Shown here one piece after another: positions 28,276 through 36,738 of a stretch of DNA of 64,000 bases. Every line of letters starts with the position of its first letter. The stretch's first letter is position 1. The translations under genes were made by a program, and so were the position numbers. The DNA comes from Maritimibacter sp. 55A14 (GTDB taxonomy: Bacteria > Pseudomonadota > Alphaproteobacteria > Rhodobacterales > Rhodobacteraceae): assembly GCF_003122205.1 (NCBI RefSeq), contig NZ_QEYE01000015.1, positions 1-64,000 of the forward strand, in the 5' to 3' direction. The notes under the pieces were generated by a model that was not told the DNA's origin, made no database searches, and saw nothing but the letters and a program-made list of their open reading frames with translations.

Positions 28276-29282
28276 CCCATCGGCATCTGCCAGGGTGCCG
28301 GGGCATGCCCCCAGACCAGCACACCCAGCCGTTTCTCGATAGCGCCCAGAAGGCTCGACGCGCCGAAGCGGAAGAGGCCGGGCGTCAGCCAGTCGTCGCC
28401 CGCCTCCGCCTGTACCAGCGCCATCCAGGACAGCGCGTCCGCGGCCTTTGATATCCCGCCCGCGGGCTTGAAGCCCACACGCGCGCCGGTCTCTGCCTCG
28501 TAGGCGCGGATCGCGCGCAGCATGGTCAGCGAGACGGAAAGGGTGGCGTTGACCGGCTCCTTGCCGGTCGATGTCTTGATGAAATCCGCCCCGGCCATCA
28601 TCGCGACCATGCTGGCGCGCGCGACATCGGTGAGGCTGCCCAGTTCGCCGGTGGCCAGGATCGCCTTGAGATGCGCAGGGCCGCAGGCTTCGCGGAAGGC
28701 GCGGATCTCGGCGTGGAGGGCGGCCCAATCGCCCAGCAGGACATGGCGGCGGGAAATCACGATGTCGATTTCGTCTGCGCCCGCGGCGACGGAGCGGCGC
28801 ACCTCGTCCACCCGCAGGTCGAAGGGCGAGAGCCCTGCCGGGAAGCCCGCCGAGACCGCCGCCACCGGGATGCCGCTACCCGCGAGGGCCGCGCGCGCCG
28901 CCGGGATCATCTCGTGATAGACGCAGAGCGCGGCGGTGTGCAGCCCCTCCGCCGCCGGTCCCAGTGCCCCGGTCAGCGCGGGGCCCAGCGGGGCGCGGGC
29001 CTTGGCGGCCAGGCGGCGCACCCGGCCGGGCGTGTCATCGCCCGAGAGCGTGGTCAGATCGGTCAGCGCAATGGCGCGCATCAGCCAGGCGGGCTCCTGC
29101 GCGGGCGCCACGGGGCGGCGCGTGGCGATGGTATGGGCTTGCGATGCGGTTGCGCGGGCATTGACGCGGATCGCCGCGATCCGGTCGGCATCGAAGGCCA
29201 GGCCCGGATTGCGCACGGGCGGCGGCGGGTCGGTGTCGCCGCCGACCGGGCGGAGCGGTGCGCGCGCGCGCTCGTCGGGCAT
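28272..29282 (-). CDS. deoC: deoxyribose-phosphate aldolase
   Basis: 336 residues; class I aldolase cleaving 2-deoxyribose-5-phosphate to glyceraldehyde-3-phosphate and acetaldehyde in deoxynucleoside catabolism. The Schiff-base lysine is in GADFIKTSTGK and the second lysine in VGFKPAGGI; the EIDIVISR strand is also conserved. It is about 75 residues longer than E. coli DeoC owing to an N-terminal extension usual in alphaproteobacteria. The start MPDERARAPL follows GAAGGAA. It is coupled to the ALDH-like gene, whose normal relatives would remove acetaldehyde, but that protein lacks catalytic residues here. Confidence 0.94.
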   Translation of the reverse strand: MPDERARAPLRPVGGDTDPPPPVRNPGLAFDADRIAAIRVNARATASQAHTIATRRPVAPAQEPAWLMRAIALTDLTTLSGDDTPGRVRRLAAKARAPLGPALTGALGPAAEGLHTAALCVYHEMIPAARAALAGSGIPVAAVSAGFPAGLSPFDLRVDEVRRSVAAGADEIDIVISRRHVLLGDWAALHAEIRAFREACGPAHLKAILATGELGSLTDVARASMVAMMAGADFIKTSTGKEPVNATLSVSLTMLRAIRAYEAETGARVGFKPAGGISKAADALSWMALVQAEAGDDWLTPGLFRFGASSLLGAIEKRLGVLVWGHAPAPWQMPMG

Positions 29283-29362
29283 GGGGCGGGTTCCTTCGCG
29301 GCCACGTGCGGGGCCACGAGGGTTGCATGACCGACGGGCGCGCGCAAGCGCGGGCGTGCGGT

Positions 29363-30157
29363 TCAGCCCCGGTCCAGAAGCGCCGAGACGCCGGCGACCA
29401 GCGCGAAGCCCCCGGCGGCCACGGCGACCATGCTGGGGCCGGTGGGCGTGTCGGCCATCCAGGAGAGCCAGAGCCCCGCCAGCGCCGCGCCTCCCGCCAG
29501 AAACACCGCCGCTGCCGCCATCGCCTCGGGCGAGCGCGCGAGCCCCCGCGCGGTTGCCGCCGGGATGATCAGCATGGCCGAGATCAGCAGCGCCCCCACA
29601 ACCTTGATGGCGACCGCCACGACCAGCGCCAGCGCCAGTGTCAGCACCATCCTCTCGCGCCGCGGGTCGAGCCCGGCGGCAAAGGCCAGATCGGCGTTGA
29701 GCGTGGCGGTCAGAAGCGGCGACCAGCGCCAGACCAACAGCGCCAGGACCGCTCCCGCGCCGGTCCAGATCACCGCCAGGTCGGTGCGGCTGACGGCCAG
29801 GATGTCGCCGAAGAGATAGGCCGTCAGATCGACCCGCACACCGTGCAGGAGCGACACCGCGACCAGCCCCAGCGCCAGCGCCGCATGGGCGGTCACGCCC
29901 AGCAGCGTGTCGGTCGAGTGCTGCCGCCCACTCAGCGCCGCGACCAGACCCGCCGCCGCCAGCGCCACCGCCAGAACGCCGGTGAAGATCGACAGGTCGA
30001 AGGCCAGCGCAAGCGCCACGCCCAGCAACGCGGCATGGGCGGTGGCGTCGCCGAAATAGGCCATGCGCCGCCAGACCACAAAACAGCCCAGCGGGCCGGC
30101 AGCCAGAGCAAGCCCCAGCCCTGCAAGCCCGGCGCGGATCAGGAAATCGTCCAGCAT
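29363..30157 (-). CDS. znuB: zinc ABC transporter permease
   Basis: 264 residues, an ABC-3 family permease with about eight hydrophobic helices spanning the whole length. The family pattern includes GCFVVWRRMAYFGDATAHAALLGVALA at 25-51 and, later, AIKVVGALLISAMLIIPAATAR, the coupling region to the ATPase. It forms the inner-membrane channel for Zn(II) delivered by ZnuA. ATG 30157 overlaps the znuC stop by one base (TGATG); a GTG one codon earlier is also possible. Last gene of the leftward zur-znuC-znuB operon. Confidence 0.96.
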   Translation of the reverse strand: MLDDFLIRAGLAGLGLALAAGPLGCFVVWRRMAYFGDATAHAALLGVALALAFDLSIFTGVLAVALAAAGLVAALSGRQHSTDTLLGVTAHAALALGLVAVSLLHGVRVDLTAYLFGDILAVSRTDLAVIWTGAGAVLALLVWRWSPLLTATLNADLAFAAGLDPRRERMVLTLALALVVAVAIKVVGALLISAMLIIPAATARGLARSPEAMAAAAVFLAGGAALAGLWLSWMADTPTGPSMVAVAAGGFALVAGVSALLDRG

Positions 30158-30948
30158 CACGGCGCCCGCCCGTTCGTGGAATGCTCGTCCGCGGAATGGT
30201 CGTGTCTGCAGTCCCCGGCGTCCTCTCCCTGCGGAGCGGCGCCGTGGCTGTGGTCGTGCTCATGTCGGTAGAGCGCCAGCGTGCCGCCGGTACCCGGCCC
30301 GAAGAGCGCCCGGTATTCCGGCGCCTCCGACACGACGGTCGGCGTACCCTCGCAGCAGACATGGCCGTTGAGGCAGATCACCCTGTCGGAGGCGCTCATC
30401 ACCACATGCAGGTCGTGGCTGACCATTAGCACCGCCGCGCCGGTCTCCGCGCGCAGGGTCTCGATGAGCTGGTAGAAGGCCGCGGTGCCGGGCTGGTCGA
30501 GCCCCTGCGTTGGTTCGTCGAGCACCAGGATATCGGGGCGGCGCAGGATGGCGCGTGCCAGCAGCACGCGCTGGAACTGGCCGCCGGAAAGCTGCGCCAT
30601 GTCGCGGGTGCCGATCCCCTCCAGCCCGACGCGGTCCAGCGCGGCGGCGACCTGCGCGGGCGGCTGCCGGTCCGGCAGGTCGAGGAAACGCGCGACGGTC
30701 ACGGGCATGGTGCGGTCCACCTCCAGCCGTTGCGGCACATAGCCGATGCGCAGCCCCGGCGCGCGGCGCAGCCGGCCGCGTGCGGGCCGGAGCGCCCCGA
30801 TCAGGCAGCGGATCAGCGTCGACTTGCCGGACCCGTTGGGGCCGACGACGGTGACGATCTCGCCGCGTTCGATGCTGAAATCGACATCGCGCAGCACCAC
30901 CATCCGGCCCAATCGAACGGTCACGCCTTCTGCGTCGATCAGGCTCAT
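30157..30948 (-). CDS. znuC: zinc ABC transporter ATP-binding protein with His-rich tail
   Basis: 263 residues. ABC ATPase motifs are complete: Walker A GPNGSGKST near 36-44, signature LSGGQFQRVLLARA, Walker B ILVLDEPTQGLD, switch His in MVSHDLHVV. The last 35 residues contain a His/Asp-rich stretch (HEHDHSHG...CRHDHSADEHS) that could bind zinc and report cytoplasmic zinc status; such tails are found on some ZnuC proteins. It overlaps zur upstream by 4 bases and znuB downstream by one base. Confidence 0.96.
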   Translation of the reverse strand: MSLIDAEGVTVRLGRMVVLRDVDFSIERGEIVTVVGPNGSGKSTLIRCLIGALRPARGRLRRAPGLRIGYVPQRLEVDRTMPVTVARFLDLPDRQPPAQVAAALDRVGLEGIGTRDMAQLSGGQFQRVLLARAILRRPDILVLDEPTQGLDQPGTAAFYQLIETLRAETGAAVLMVSHDLHVVMSASDRVICLNGHVCCEGTPTVVSEAPEYRALFGPGTGGTLALYRHEHDHSHGAAPQGEDAGDCRHDHSADEHSTNGRAP

Positions 30949-31430
30949 GCCTCCTCCGCGCCGCGGCAGGCGGGGCAGAGGCCGACCGCCTCGATCACTG
31001 CGCGTTCCACCGTGAAGCCCGCATCGCCGGCGGCCTGGTCCAGCGCCCCGCGCACCGCCGCCGTATCGGCTTCGGCCACCGTGTCGCAGCCACGGCAGAT
31101 CAGGAAAGCGGGGTCGTGGCGCTCGCCCGGATGCATGCAGGCGGTGAAGGCGTTGAGACGGCGGATGCGGTGGGCAAAGCCGTGATCGACGAGGAAATCG
31201 AGCGCCCGGTAGGCCACCGGCGGCTGGGTGCCCAGCCCTTCGTCGGACAGCCGCGCCAGCACGTCATAGGCGCCGGTCGCGGCATGGGCCTCGAGCAGGA
31301 TTTCCAGCACCCGGCGGCGCACCGGTGTCAGGCGCAGCCCCTCGCGCTTGCAGATATCCTCCACCCGGCCGAGCACGCCGCGCACACAGCCCGTGTGGTC
31401 GTGGCGTTCGAATGCGGAATGGTCGGGCAT
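30945..31430 (-). CDS. zur: zinc uptake regulator (Fur family)
   Basis: 161 residues. A winged-helix domain (about 20-90: REGLRLTPVRRRVLEILLEAH...PVAYRALDFL) is followed by a dimerisation domain with the structural zinc cysteines in FLICRGC and LCPACRG, plus ligands in CMHPGERHD. Identity as Zur rather than Fur is inferred from its position as first gene of the zur-znuC-znuB operon and the divergent znuA. It should repress both arms when zinc-loaded, acting at the dyad 31451-31465. The stop overlaps the znuC start. Confidence 0.93.
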   Translation of the reverse strand: MPDHSAFERHDHTGCVRGVLGRVEDICKREGLRLTPVRRRVLEILLEAHAATGAYDVLARLSDEGLGTQPPVAYRALDFLVDHGFAHRIRRLNAFTACMHPGERHDPAFLICRGCDTVAEADTAAVRGALDQAAGDAGFTVERAVIEAVGLCPACRGAEEA

Positions 31431-31450
31431 GGCGCTGGTTTTCCCGGTTG

Positions 31451-31465
31451 TGTTATAATATTACA
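31451..31465. promoter_or_regulatory. Zur-box-like operator between zur and znuA
   Basis: The 81-base gap between the divergent zur and znuA genes contains TGTTATAATATTACA, an AT-rich dyad in which six of seven base pairs match around the centre. Its composition and place fit alphaproteobacterial Zur boxes (GTTATAatATAAC type). TATAAT inside it could also serve as a -10 element, so bound Zur would block transcription. Confidence 0.75.
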
Positions 31466-31511
31466 TACCATATGTTGGTGACGAACCCCTGATAGGCAAG
31501 GACAGGATGCA

Positions 31512-32525
31512 ATGAAAGCGATTTTTTTGGCGATTGCGGCCGGGGCGCTGCTGGCGGGTGCGCGTGCCGGGGCCGAGCCTCCGCGCGTGGTGGCCGATAT
31601 CGCGCCGGTCCATTCCCTCGTCGCGCAGGTGATGGCGGGCGTGGGCGAGGCGGAGCTGCTGTTGCCGCCGGGGGCCTCGCCGCACGGCTACGCGCTGCGC
31701 CCCTCCCAGGCCCGCGCACTTTCCGAGGCCGATCTGGTCTTCTGGGTCGGTCCCGGCCTCACGCCCTGGCTGGAGGACGCATTGAAAACGCTGGCGGGAG
31801 ATGGCGCGACGGTGGCGCTGCAGGAGGCCGAAGGCGTGCGCCTGCTGGACTATCGCGAGGGCGCGACATTCGCCGCGCATGACCACGGGGACGATGAAGG
31901 GCACGGGGAACACACGGGTCACGACAATCACGATGCCGATGACGCCCATGAGGACCACGACGACCGTGCGGCGCAGGACGACCACGACGCGCATGATCAC
32001 GGCGACCACGATCCGCATATCTGGCTCGACCCGGTTAACGCCGCCGCGATCGTCGATGCCGCCGCCGCGCATCTGGTGGCGGCCGATCCCGGCAATGCCG
32101 AAACCTACCGCGCCAATGCGCGCGCAGCGCGGGCGCGGCTTGACGCGCTCAATTCAGAGATCGCCGCGCAGCTTGCACCGCTGCGTGGCCGGCCCTTCGT
32201 GGTGTTCCACGACGCCTATCACTATCTCGAGGCGCGCTACGACATCGAGGCCGCCGGGGCACTCTCGGTTGGGGACGCCGCCGATCCCGGCGCCGCGCGG
32301 GTGGCGCGCATCCGCGACGCGATCCGCGATCTGGGCGCGCGCGGCGTCTTCGCCGAGCCGCAATTCGATCCGCGCCTCGCCGATAGCCTTGCCGAGGCCG
32401 GCGGCGCGCGGCTGGGCGTTCTGGACCCGCTGGGCGCGGAGATCGCGCCGGGACCGGACCATTACGCGACGTTGATGCGCGGGATCGCGGGAGCCATGAC
32501 CGCCTGCCTGGCGGAGGGCGGCTGA
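31512..32525 (+). CDS. znuA: zinc ABC transporter substrate-binding protein
   Basis: 337 residues. Signal peptide 1-21 (MKAIFLAIAAGALLAGARAG). Periplasmic cluster A-I metal receptor with zinc ligands expected at H34 (APVHSL), H58 (SPHGY), H169 (DPHIWLDP) and the late Asp/His pair around FHDAYHYLE. Residues 123-169 are the His/Asp-rich loop characteristic of ZnuA, with at least twelve histidines, thought to collect zinc or sense its level. It is divergent from zur-znuC-znuB and shares the presumed Zur box with it. Confidence 0.96.
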   Translation: MKAIFLAIAAGALLAGARAGAEPPRVVADIAPVHSLVAQVMAGVGEAELLLPPGASPHGYALRPSQARALSEADLVFWVGPGLTPWLEDALKTLAGDGATVALQEAEGVRLLDYREGATFAAHDHGDDEGHGEHTGHDNHDADDAHEDHDDRAAQDDHDAHDHGDHDPHIWLDPVNAAAIVDAAAAHLVAADPGNAETYRANARAARARLDALNSEIAAQLAPLRGRPFVVFHDAYHYLEARYDIEAAGALSVGDAADPGAARVARIRDAIRDLGARGVFAEPQFDPRLADSLAEAGGARLGVLDPLGAEIAPGPDHYATLMRGIAGAMTACLAEGG

Positions 32526-32595
32526 TCCCCGCCGGGCTGGACAATCGGCCCACGGGCAGGCATCCCGGCCGGGAAGCTTGAAGAAGGAGCGCACG

Positions 32596-33438
32596 ATGGC
32601 GCAACCGGACTGGATCGCGGCGGATGCCGGCGCCGGCGGGGCAGGGGCCTGGGCCATGACGGAAGCGGGCGAGGTTCTGGACCGGGCCGAACCGCCGCCG
32701 GGCGGCAGGGTCACGCTGGCCGATCTGAGTTCGCGCTGGCTGGTTTCCGGCGCGCGGGTGCCGGTGCTGGCCTGCGGTCTGACCGCGGCGGAGGCAGCGC
32801 GTAAGCTGCCTTGCGCGCCGCTGGAGCCCGGCCCGCCGCTTGCCGTCGGCGCCGACGACCCGAGCATGGCATTGCGCCTCGTGCCGGGGCTGCGGCAGGA
32901 CAACCCGCCGGTGCTGACCGAAGGCGCGGAGACCCGGATCGCGGGCTTTCTGGACGGGCGCCCGGATTTCGACGGTGTGCTCTGCCTGACCGGCGCCATG
33001 AGCCTCTGGGCGCATGTCAGCGCGGGCGAGGTTGTCAGCATGCGCGCCTTCCTGAGCGGTGAGTTGGCCGGGGCTGCCGGCGTCGCGGCCATGCCCGACC
33101 CTGCCGCGGTGGCCGACGCGGCGGCCGATACGATTTCGCGCCCCGAGGCGTTGGCCGCGAAACTGGCCGAAGCCCGGACCGCGCTGCGTCTGGGCCTGAT
33201 GGTGCCGGAGGCCGCGCAGGCGGGGATCGCGGGCGCGCTGATCGGCGCGGAACTGGCGGCCGCGCGGCCCTATTGGCTGGGCCAGGAGCTGGTGCTGGTC
33301 GGATACCCCGCGGAAACCGCGCTCTACAGCGCCGCACTGGCCGCGCAGGGGCTCGCGCCCCAGGCGTTGGACGGCGCCGGCATGGCGCTGGCCGGGCTTT
33401 GCGCAGCCTGGCGCGGCCTGGTCGGGACGCGCGCTTGA
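32596..33438 (+). CDS. DgoK-like (2-dehydro-3-deoxygalactonokinase family) protein with degraded active-site motifs
   Basis: 280 residues. The body follows the family: PVLACG, then RLVPGLRQDNPP, TRIAGFLDGRPDFDGVLCL, SAGEVVSMRAFLSGEL and LIGAELAAARPYWLGQELVLVG. However the phosphate-1 motif expected as DWGTS at the N-terminus reads DAGAG (10-14), and the GTHTKW motif that carries catalytic residues reads GAMSLW (133-138). Kinase activity is therefore doubtful. ATG 32596 is chosen for AAGGAG 7 bases upstream. No other galactonate or sugar-acid gene is nearby; it lies 70 bases after znuA. Confidence 0.75.
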   Translation: MAQPDWIAADAGAGGAGAWAMTEAGEVLDRAEPPPGGRVTLADLSSRWLVSGARVPVLACGLTAAEAARKLPCAPLEPGPPLAVGADDPSMALRLVPGLRQDNPPVLTEGAETRIAGFLDGRPDFDGVLCLTGAMSLWAHVSAGEVVSMRAFLSGELAGAAGVAAMPDPAAVADAAADTISRPEALAAKLAEARTALRLGLMVPEAAQAGIAGALIGAELAAARPYWLGQELVLVGYPAETALYSAALAAQGLAPQALDGAGMALAGLCAAWRGLVGTRA

Positions 33439-33563
33439 CGGGTCAACCCCGCAGCCGTGGATGCGCCATGATCCGGGCTTGGTCGGTGGCTAGCGTGCCA
33501 TGCGGCGCCCGCGGGTACGAGCCAGTCAGTCCCAGAGGTTGAATCTGGCGATGCTGACGTCTG

Positions 33564-34547
33564 TCATGTTGCCGCCTCGTGGCGATCCAGCGCCATCGCG
33601 AAGACAGCGGCATCGACATTGCCGCCGGTCGCCACTGCGACCACCGCGTCGCCCGTAATGGCCTCGGGACGGAAGAGCGCGGCGGCCAGCGCCACCGCCC
33701 CGCCGGGTTCCAGGACCAGTTTGAGCCGCAGGAAGGCGAGCGCCATTGCGCGCAACGCCTCGTCCTCGGTCACGACGAGGCCCGGACCGCAGAGCCGGCG
33801 CAGGATCGGGAAGGTGATCTCGCCGGGGCTGGGCGTGAGGATCGCATCGCAGAGCGATCCACTGCGGCGGCTGTTGACCTCGCGCCGGTCGGAGGCGAGC
33901 GAGCGCGCCATATCGTCGAACCCCTCGGGCTCCGCCGTACGGACGCGCAGGCCGGGCGCGCGGGCCTCCAGCGCCAGCGCGATGCCACTGCTCAGCCCGC
34001 CGCCGCCGCAGCAGACAAGAACATCGGCCTGCATCACGTCCCTCGCCTGCGCCTGCGCGGCGATCTCCAGCCCCGTGCTGCCCTGTCCCGCGATCACCTG
34101 CGGATCGTCGTAGGGCTTGACCAGGGTCAGGCCACGATCCCCTGCGATCCGTGCGCCGATTGCGTCGCGGTCCTCGCCCTCACGGTCGTAGAGCACCACC
34201 TCCGCGCCGAGCGCGCGGGTGTTCTCGATCTTCAGGAGCGGTGCGTCCGAAGGCATGATGATGACCGCCGGTGCGCCCAGCGCGGCGGCCGCACGCGCCA
34301 CGCCCTGCGCGTGGTTGCCCGAGGAATACGCGATCACGCCGCGCCGGCGCGCGGCCTCGTCCAGCGCCGAGATCGCCGCCCAGCCGCCACGCGCCTTGAA
34401 GGAACCGGTATGTTGAAGGCATTCCGCCTTGACCAGAACCCGCCGGCCCGCGATCCGGTCGAGAAAGGGTGAGGAGAGGAGCGGTGTTTCCCGGACATGC
34501 CCGTCCAGCCGCCGCGCGGCGGCCTCGATCAGCGCAATGTCGACCAT
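33564..34547 (-). CDS. PLP-dependent threonine/serine dehydratase family protein
   Basis: 327 residues, fold type II PLP enzyme. The PLP lysine is in QHTGSFKARGGWAA (about residue 51), the phosphate loop is CCGGGGLSSGIALA, and the asparagine contact is in YSSGNHAQGVA. It has no C-terminal ACT regulatory domain, so it resembles catabolic threonine dehydratase, serine racemase or the EutB-type dehydratase of hydroxyectoine degradation. The start overlaps the end of the alpha/beta hydrolase gene by 19 bases, and three genes (dehalogenase, hydrolase, dehydratase) form one leftward operon. Confidence 0.88.
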   Translation of the reverse strand: MVDIALIEAAARRLDGHVRETPLLSSPFLDRIAGRRVLVKAECLQHTGSFKARGGWAAISALDEAARRRGVIAYSSGNHAQGVARAAAALGAPAVIIMPSDAPLLKIENTRALGAEVVLYDREGEDRDAIGARIAGDRGLTLVKPYDDPQVIAGQGSTGLEIAAQAQARDVMQADVLVCCGGGGLSSGIALALEARAPGLRVRTAEPEGFDDMARSLASDRREVNSRRSGSLCDAILTPSPGEITFPILRRLCGPGLVVTEDEALRAMALAFLRLKLVLEPGGAVALAAALFRPEAITGDAVVAVATGGNVDAAVFAMALDRHEAAT

Positions 34548-35368
34548 GCGGTCTGCTCCAGGAATTCGCCGATCGCGGCCAGGCTCTCGGCCTCGTCGAG
34601 GAAGGGGATATGCCCCCGGTCGGGCACTTCGGCAAAGATCATGTCGGGGCGGCGGCGGCGCATCTCGGCCGCCGTTTCGGGTGCGAGCAGGTCGGAATTC
34701 GCGCCACGGATCAGGCCGACGGGCAGTCCCTCCAGTGCGTCGAAGAGTGGCCAGAGGTCCGGCGCATCGCCCTCGAAGGCGGCCAGGAAAGCGGTGCGCA
34801 GCACCGGGTCGTAATTGATCCTCAGCCCGTTCTCGGTCTGCACGAAATGCCGCGCCGCCTCTTCGCGCCAGCGGCCCGGCGGCAGGTCGGCGAAACCGTC
34901 CATCGTGCGCGCCAGCGCCTCGGCGGCGTCGTCCAGCGTCTTGGCCGTCGGATTGCGCCCGACATATTCGCGAATGCGCTCCAGCCCGGCGGGGGCGATG
35001 TCCGGGCCGACATCGTTCAGCAACAGTCCAGCCATCCGGTCTTTCGCCGTGGCCGCCATCATCATCCCGATCAGCCCACCGCGCGAGGTGCCGATGATCG
35101 CGGCGCGCGGCACGTCCAGATGGTCGAGCAGTTCGACGACGTCGCGTGCCTCCACCGGGACGGTATAGCTGGTATGGTCGGGCGCCCAGTCGGAGGCCCC
35201 GCGGCCGCGATAATCGGGCCGGATCAGCCGCACGCCGGAGATATGCGCGGCCATGTAGTCGAAATCGCTGGAATTGCGGGTGAGGCCGGGCAGGCAGAGC
35301 ACCGCTTGCCCCTCGCCTTCGTCCCGATAGGCCAGGCGCAGGCCGTCGGAGGAGGTGTAGACCCCCAT
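34529..35368 (-). CDS. alpha/beta-fold hydrolase
   Basis: 279 residues. The nucleophile elbow is GTSRGG (serine near residue 94), an HG-like oxyanion segment appears as LPGLTRNSSDFD, the acid is probably in RGANSDLLAP, and the histidine is in VPDRGHIPFLDE. Substrates could be esters or lactones; none can be named. It overlaps its upstream neighbour by one base and its downstream neighbour by 19, which implies coupled translation with both. Confidence 0.88.
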   Translation of the reverse strand: MGVYTSSDGLRLAYRDEGEGQAVLCLPGLTRNSSDFDYMAAHISGVRLIRPDYRGRGASDWAPDHTSYTVPVEARDVVELLDHLDVPRAAIIGTSRGGLIGMMMAATAKDRMAGLLLNDVGPDIAPAGLERIREYVGRNPTAKTLDDAAEALARTMDGFADLPPGRWREEAARHFVQTENGLRINYDPVLRTAFLAAFEGDAPDLWPLFDALEGLPVGLIRGANSDLLAPETAAEMRRRRPDMIFAEVPDRGHIPFLDEAESLAAIGEFLEQTAWSTLR

Positions 35369-36057
35369 CAGAGCGACTCGGCCAGCCCGGCGATCCCGGT
35401 CAGGTCTTCGAGCACATGGGCCGGTTGCCAGGGCAGGCGGTCCATCGGGTCGCCCGCGCGGTTGACCCAGGCGGAGATGAAGCCGTAGCCCGAGGCCGCC
35501 GCCGCGTCCCAGCCGTTGGAGGACACGAAGAGCACGTTGCCGGGCGCGCAGCCGAAGCGCTTGCCCACGAGGTCATAGACGCTGCGATGTGGCTTGAAGA
35601 CGCCGACGCTCTCGACGCTCAGAACGTCGTCGAGATGCCCGCCGATCCCGGCGGAATTCACCGCTCCCGCCAGCATGTCGGGCGATCCGTTGGACAGAAT
35701 CGCCGTCTCCCGGCCCGCCGCCTTCAGGTCGGCCAGCATCTTCGGCACTTCCGGATAGGCGGCCAGTTCCCAGTAGAGCGCGAGCAGCCTCTCCCGCAGG
35801 TCCGGGTCGCCCGAAAGGCCGGTGGCCTCCAGCGCCCAGTCCAGCCCCTGCTGCGTGACCTCCCAGAAATCGGTATGGGCGTCGGCCACGGCGCGCAGCC
35901 AGGTGTATTGCAACTGCTTGAGCCGCCAGTGCTCGGCCAGTTTCGGCCAATGTTCGGCGAAGGCCTCGCGGCCGGGTTCGCGGGCCGCCTGCCGCGCGGC
36001 GGCGGCCACGTCGAAGAGCGTGCCATAGGCGTCGAAGATGCAAGTTGTGATGGGCAT
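35368..36057 (-). CDS. haloacid dehalogenase, type II
   Basis: 229 residues, HAD superfamily in the L-2-haloacid dehalogenase branch. The nucleophile is D9 in TCIFDAYGTLFDV; SNGSPDMLAGAV gives motif II; the lysine is in VGVFKPHRSVYDL; and FVSSNGWDAAAASGYGF is the motif that distinguishes this group from phosphatases. It should replace halogen with hydroxyl on short 2-haloacids, although real substrates of many genomic members are unproven. First gene of the leftward three-gene operon. Confidence 0.9.
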   Translation of the reverse strand: MPITTCIFDAYGTLFDVAAAARQAAREPGREAFAEHWPKLAEHWRLKQLQYTWLRAVADAHTDFWEVTQQGLDWALEATGLSGDPDLRERLLALYWELAAYPEVPKMLADLKAAGRETAILSNGSPDMLAGAVNSAGIGGHLDDVLSVESVGVFKPHRSVYDLVGKRFGCAPGNVLFVSSNGWDAAAASGYGFISAWVNRAGDPMDRLPWQPAHVLEDLTGIAGLAESL

Positions 36058-36236
36058 GTGTCGGTCTCCTTCGGCGCGACTTTGGCACAGCCTGAACCGG
36101 CTTTGTATCCCCGATTTTCGGCTTCGGGGTTCACATCCGCGCCATGTCCCTTATGTTGGGTTCCACAGCCGGAGTACCTGCGCGAATGGCGCGCGGCCTC
36201 TGAAATCAACACCTCCCAGACAAAAAGAGAGTTGCC

Positions 36237-36665
36237 ATGACACAGGCACAAACGGGCGACAAAGTCCGTATCCACTACACCGGCACGCTGGATGACGGGA
36301 GCACCTTCGACAGTTCCGAAGGGCGCGATCCGCTGGAATTCACCGTCGGCTCGGGCGAGATCATTCCAGGTCTCGACAACGAGATCGCCGGCATGGAAGT
36401 GGGCGAGAAGAAAAGCGTCAAGGTCGACGCCACGGAAGCCTATGGCCCGCACGATCCGAACCGCACGCAGGCGGTCCCGCGCGAAACCGTGCCCGATCAC
36501 ATCCCGCTCGATATCGGCACGCAGCTTCAGATGCAGACGCCCGACGGCCAGGCCGTGGCCGTGAGCGTGGCGGAAGTGACCGAGAACGAAGTCGTGCTCG
36601 ACGCCAACCATCCGCTGGCCGGCAAGGATCTGAATTTCGCGGTCGAACTGGTCGAAATCGTCTGA
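36237..36665 (+). CDS. FKBP-type peptidyl-prolyl cis-trans isomerase, SlyD-like
   Basis: 142 residues. The FKBP core is split around an IF (insert-in-flap) chaperone domain, as in SlyD: RIHYTGTLDDGSTFDSS and IIPGLDNEIAGM before, then AYGPHDPNRTQAVPRE...EVVLDANHPLAGKDLNFAVEL after. It has no signal peptide and lacks the long His-rich SlyD tail. Likely cytoplasmic folding helper. The 179 bases upstream, shared with the divergent dehalogenase operon, contain a small CCCCGA/TCGGGG hairpin (36109-36129) but nothing else I can name. Confidence 0.92.
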   Translation: MTQAQTGDKVRIHYTGTLDDGSTFDSSEGRDPLEFTVGSGEIIPGLDNEIAGMEVGEKKSVKVDATEAYGPHDPNRTQAVPRETVPDHIPLDIGTQLQMQTPDGQAVAVSVAEVTENEVVLDANHPLAGKDLNFAVELVEIV

Positions 36666-36738
36666 CGGCGATGCGGGCGGCGGACGCCCACGCGCCGCCG
36701 CCCGGTTCCCACGGATCGAAGCCCGGTCCGGGTCCGGA

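Noticed and set aside
26686-28503. 605-residue ORF antisense to the ALDH-like gene
   Set aside because: Considered because the ALDH-like protein is degenerate, but this frame is Arg/Gly/Pro/Gln-rich and shows no motifs, whereas the minus strand keeps ALDH-like order and a coupled start.
29258-30271. 337-residue Arg/Gln-rich ORF antisense to znuB
   Set aside because: Typical shadow of a GC-rich membrane gene; no signal or domain.
36109-36129. CCCCGA/TCGGGG hairpin before the FKBP gene, considered as a terminator
   Set aside because: Six-bp stem without a U-run and in a region between divergent genes, where no terminator is expected.
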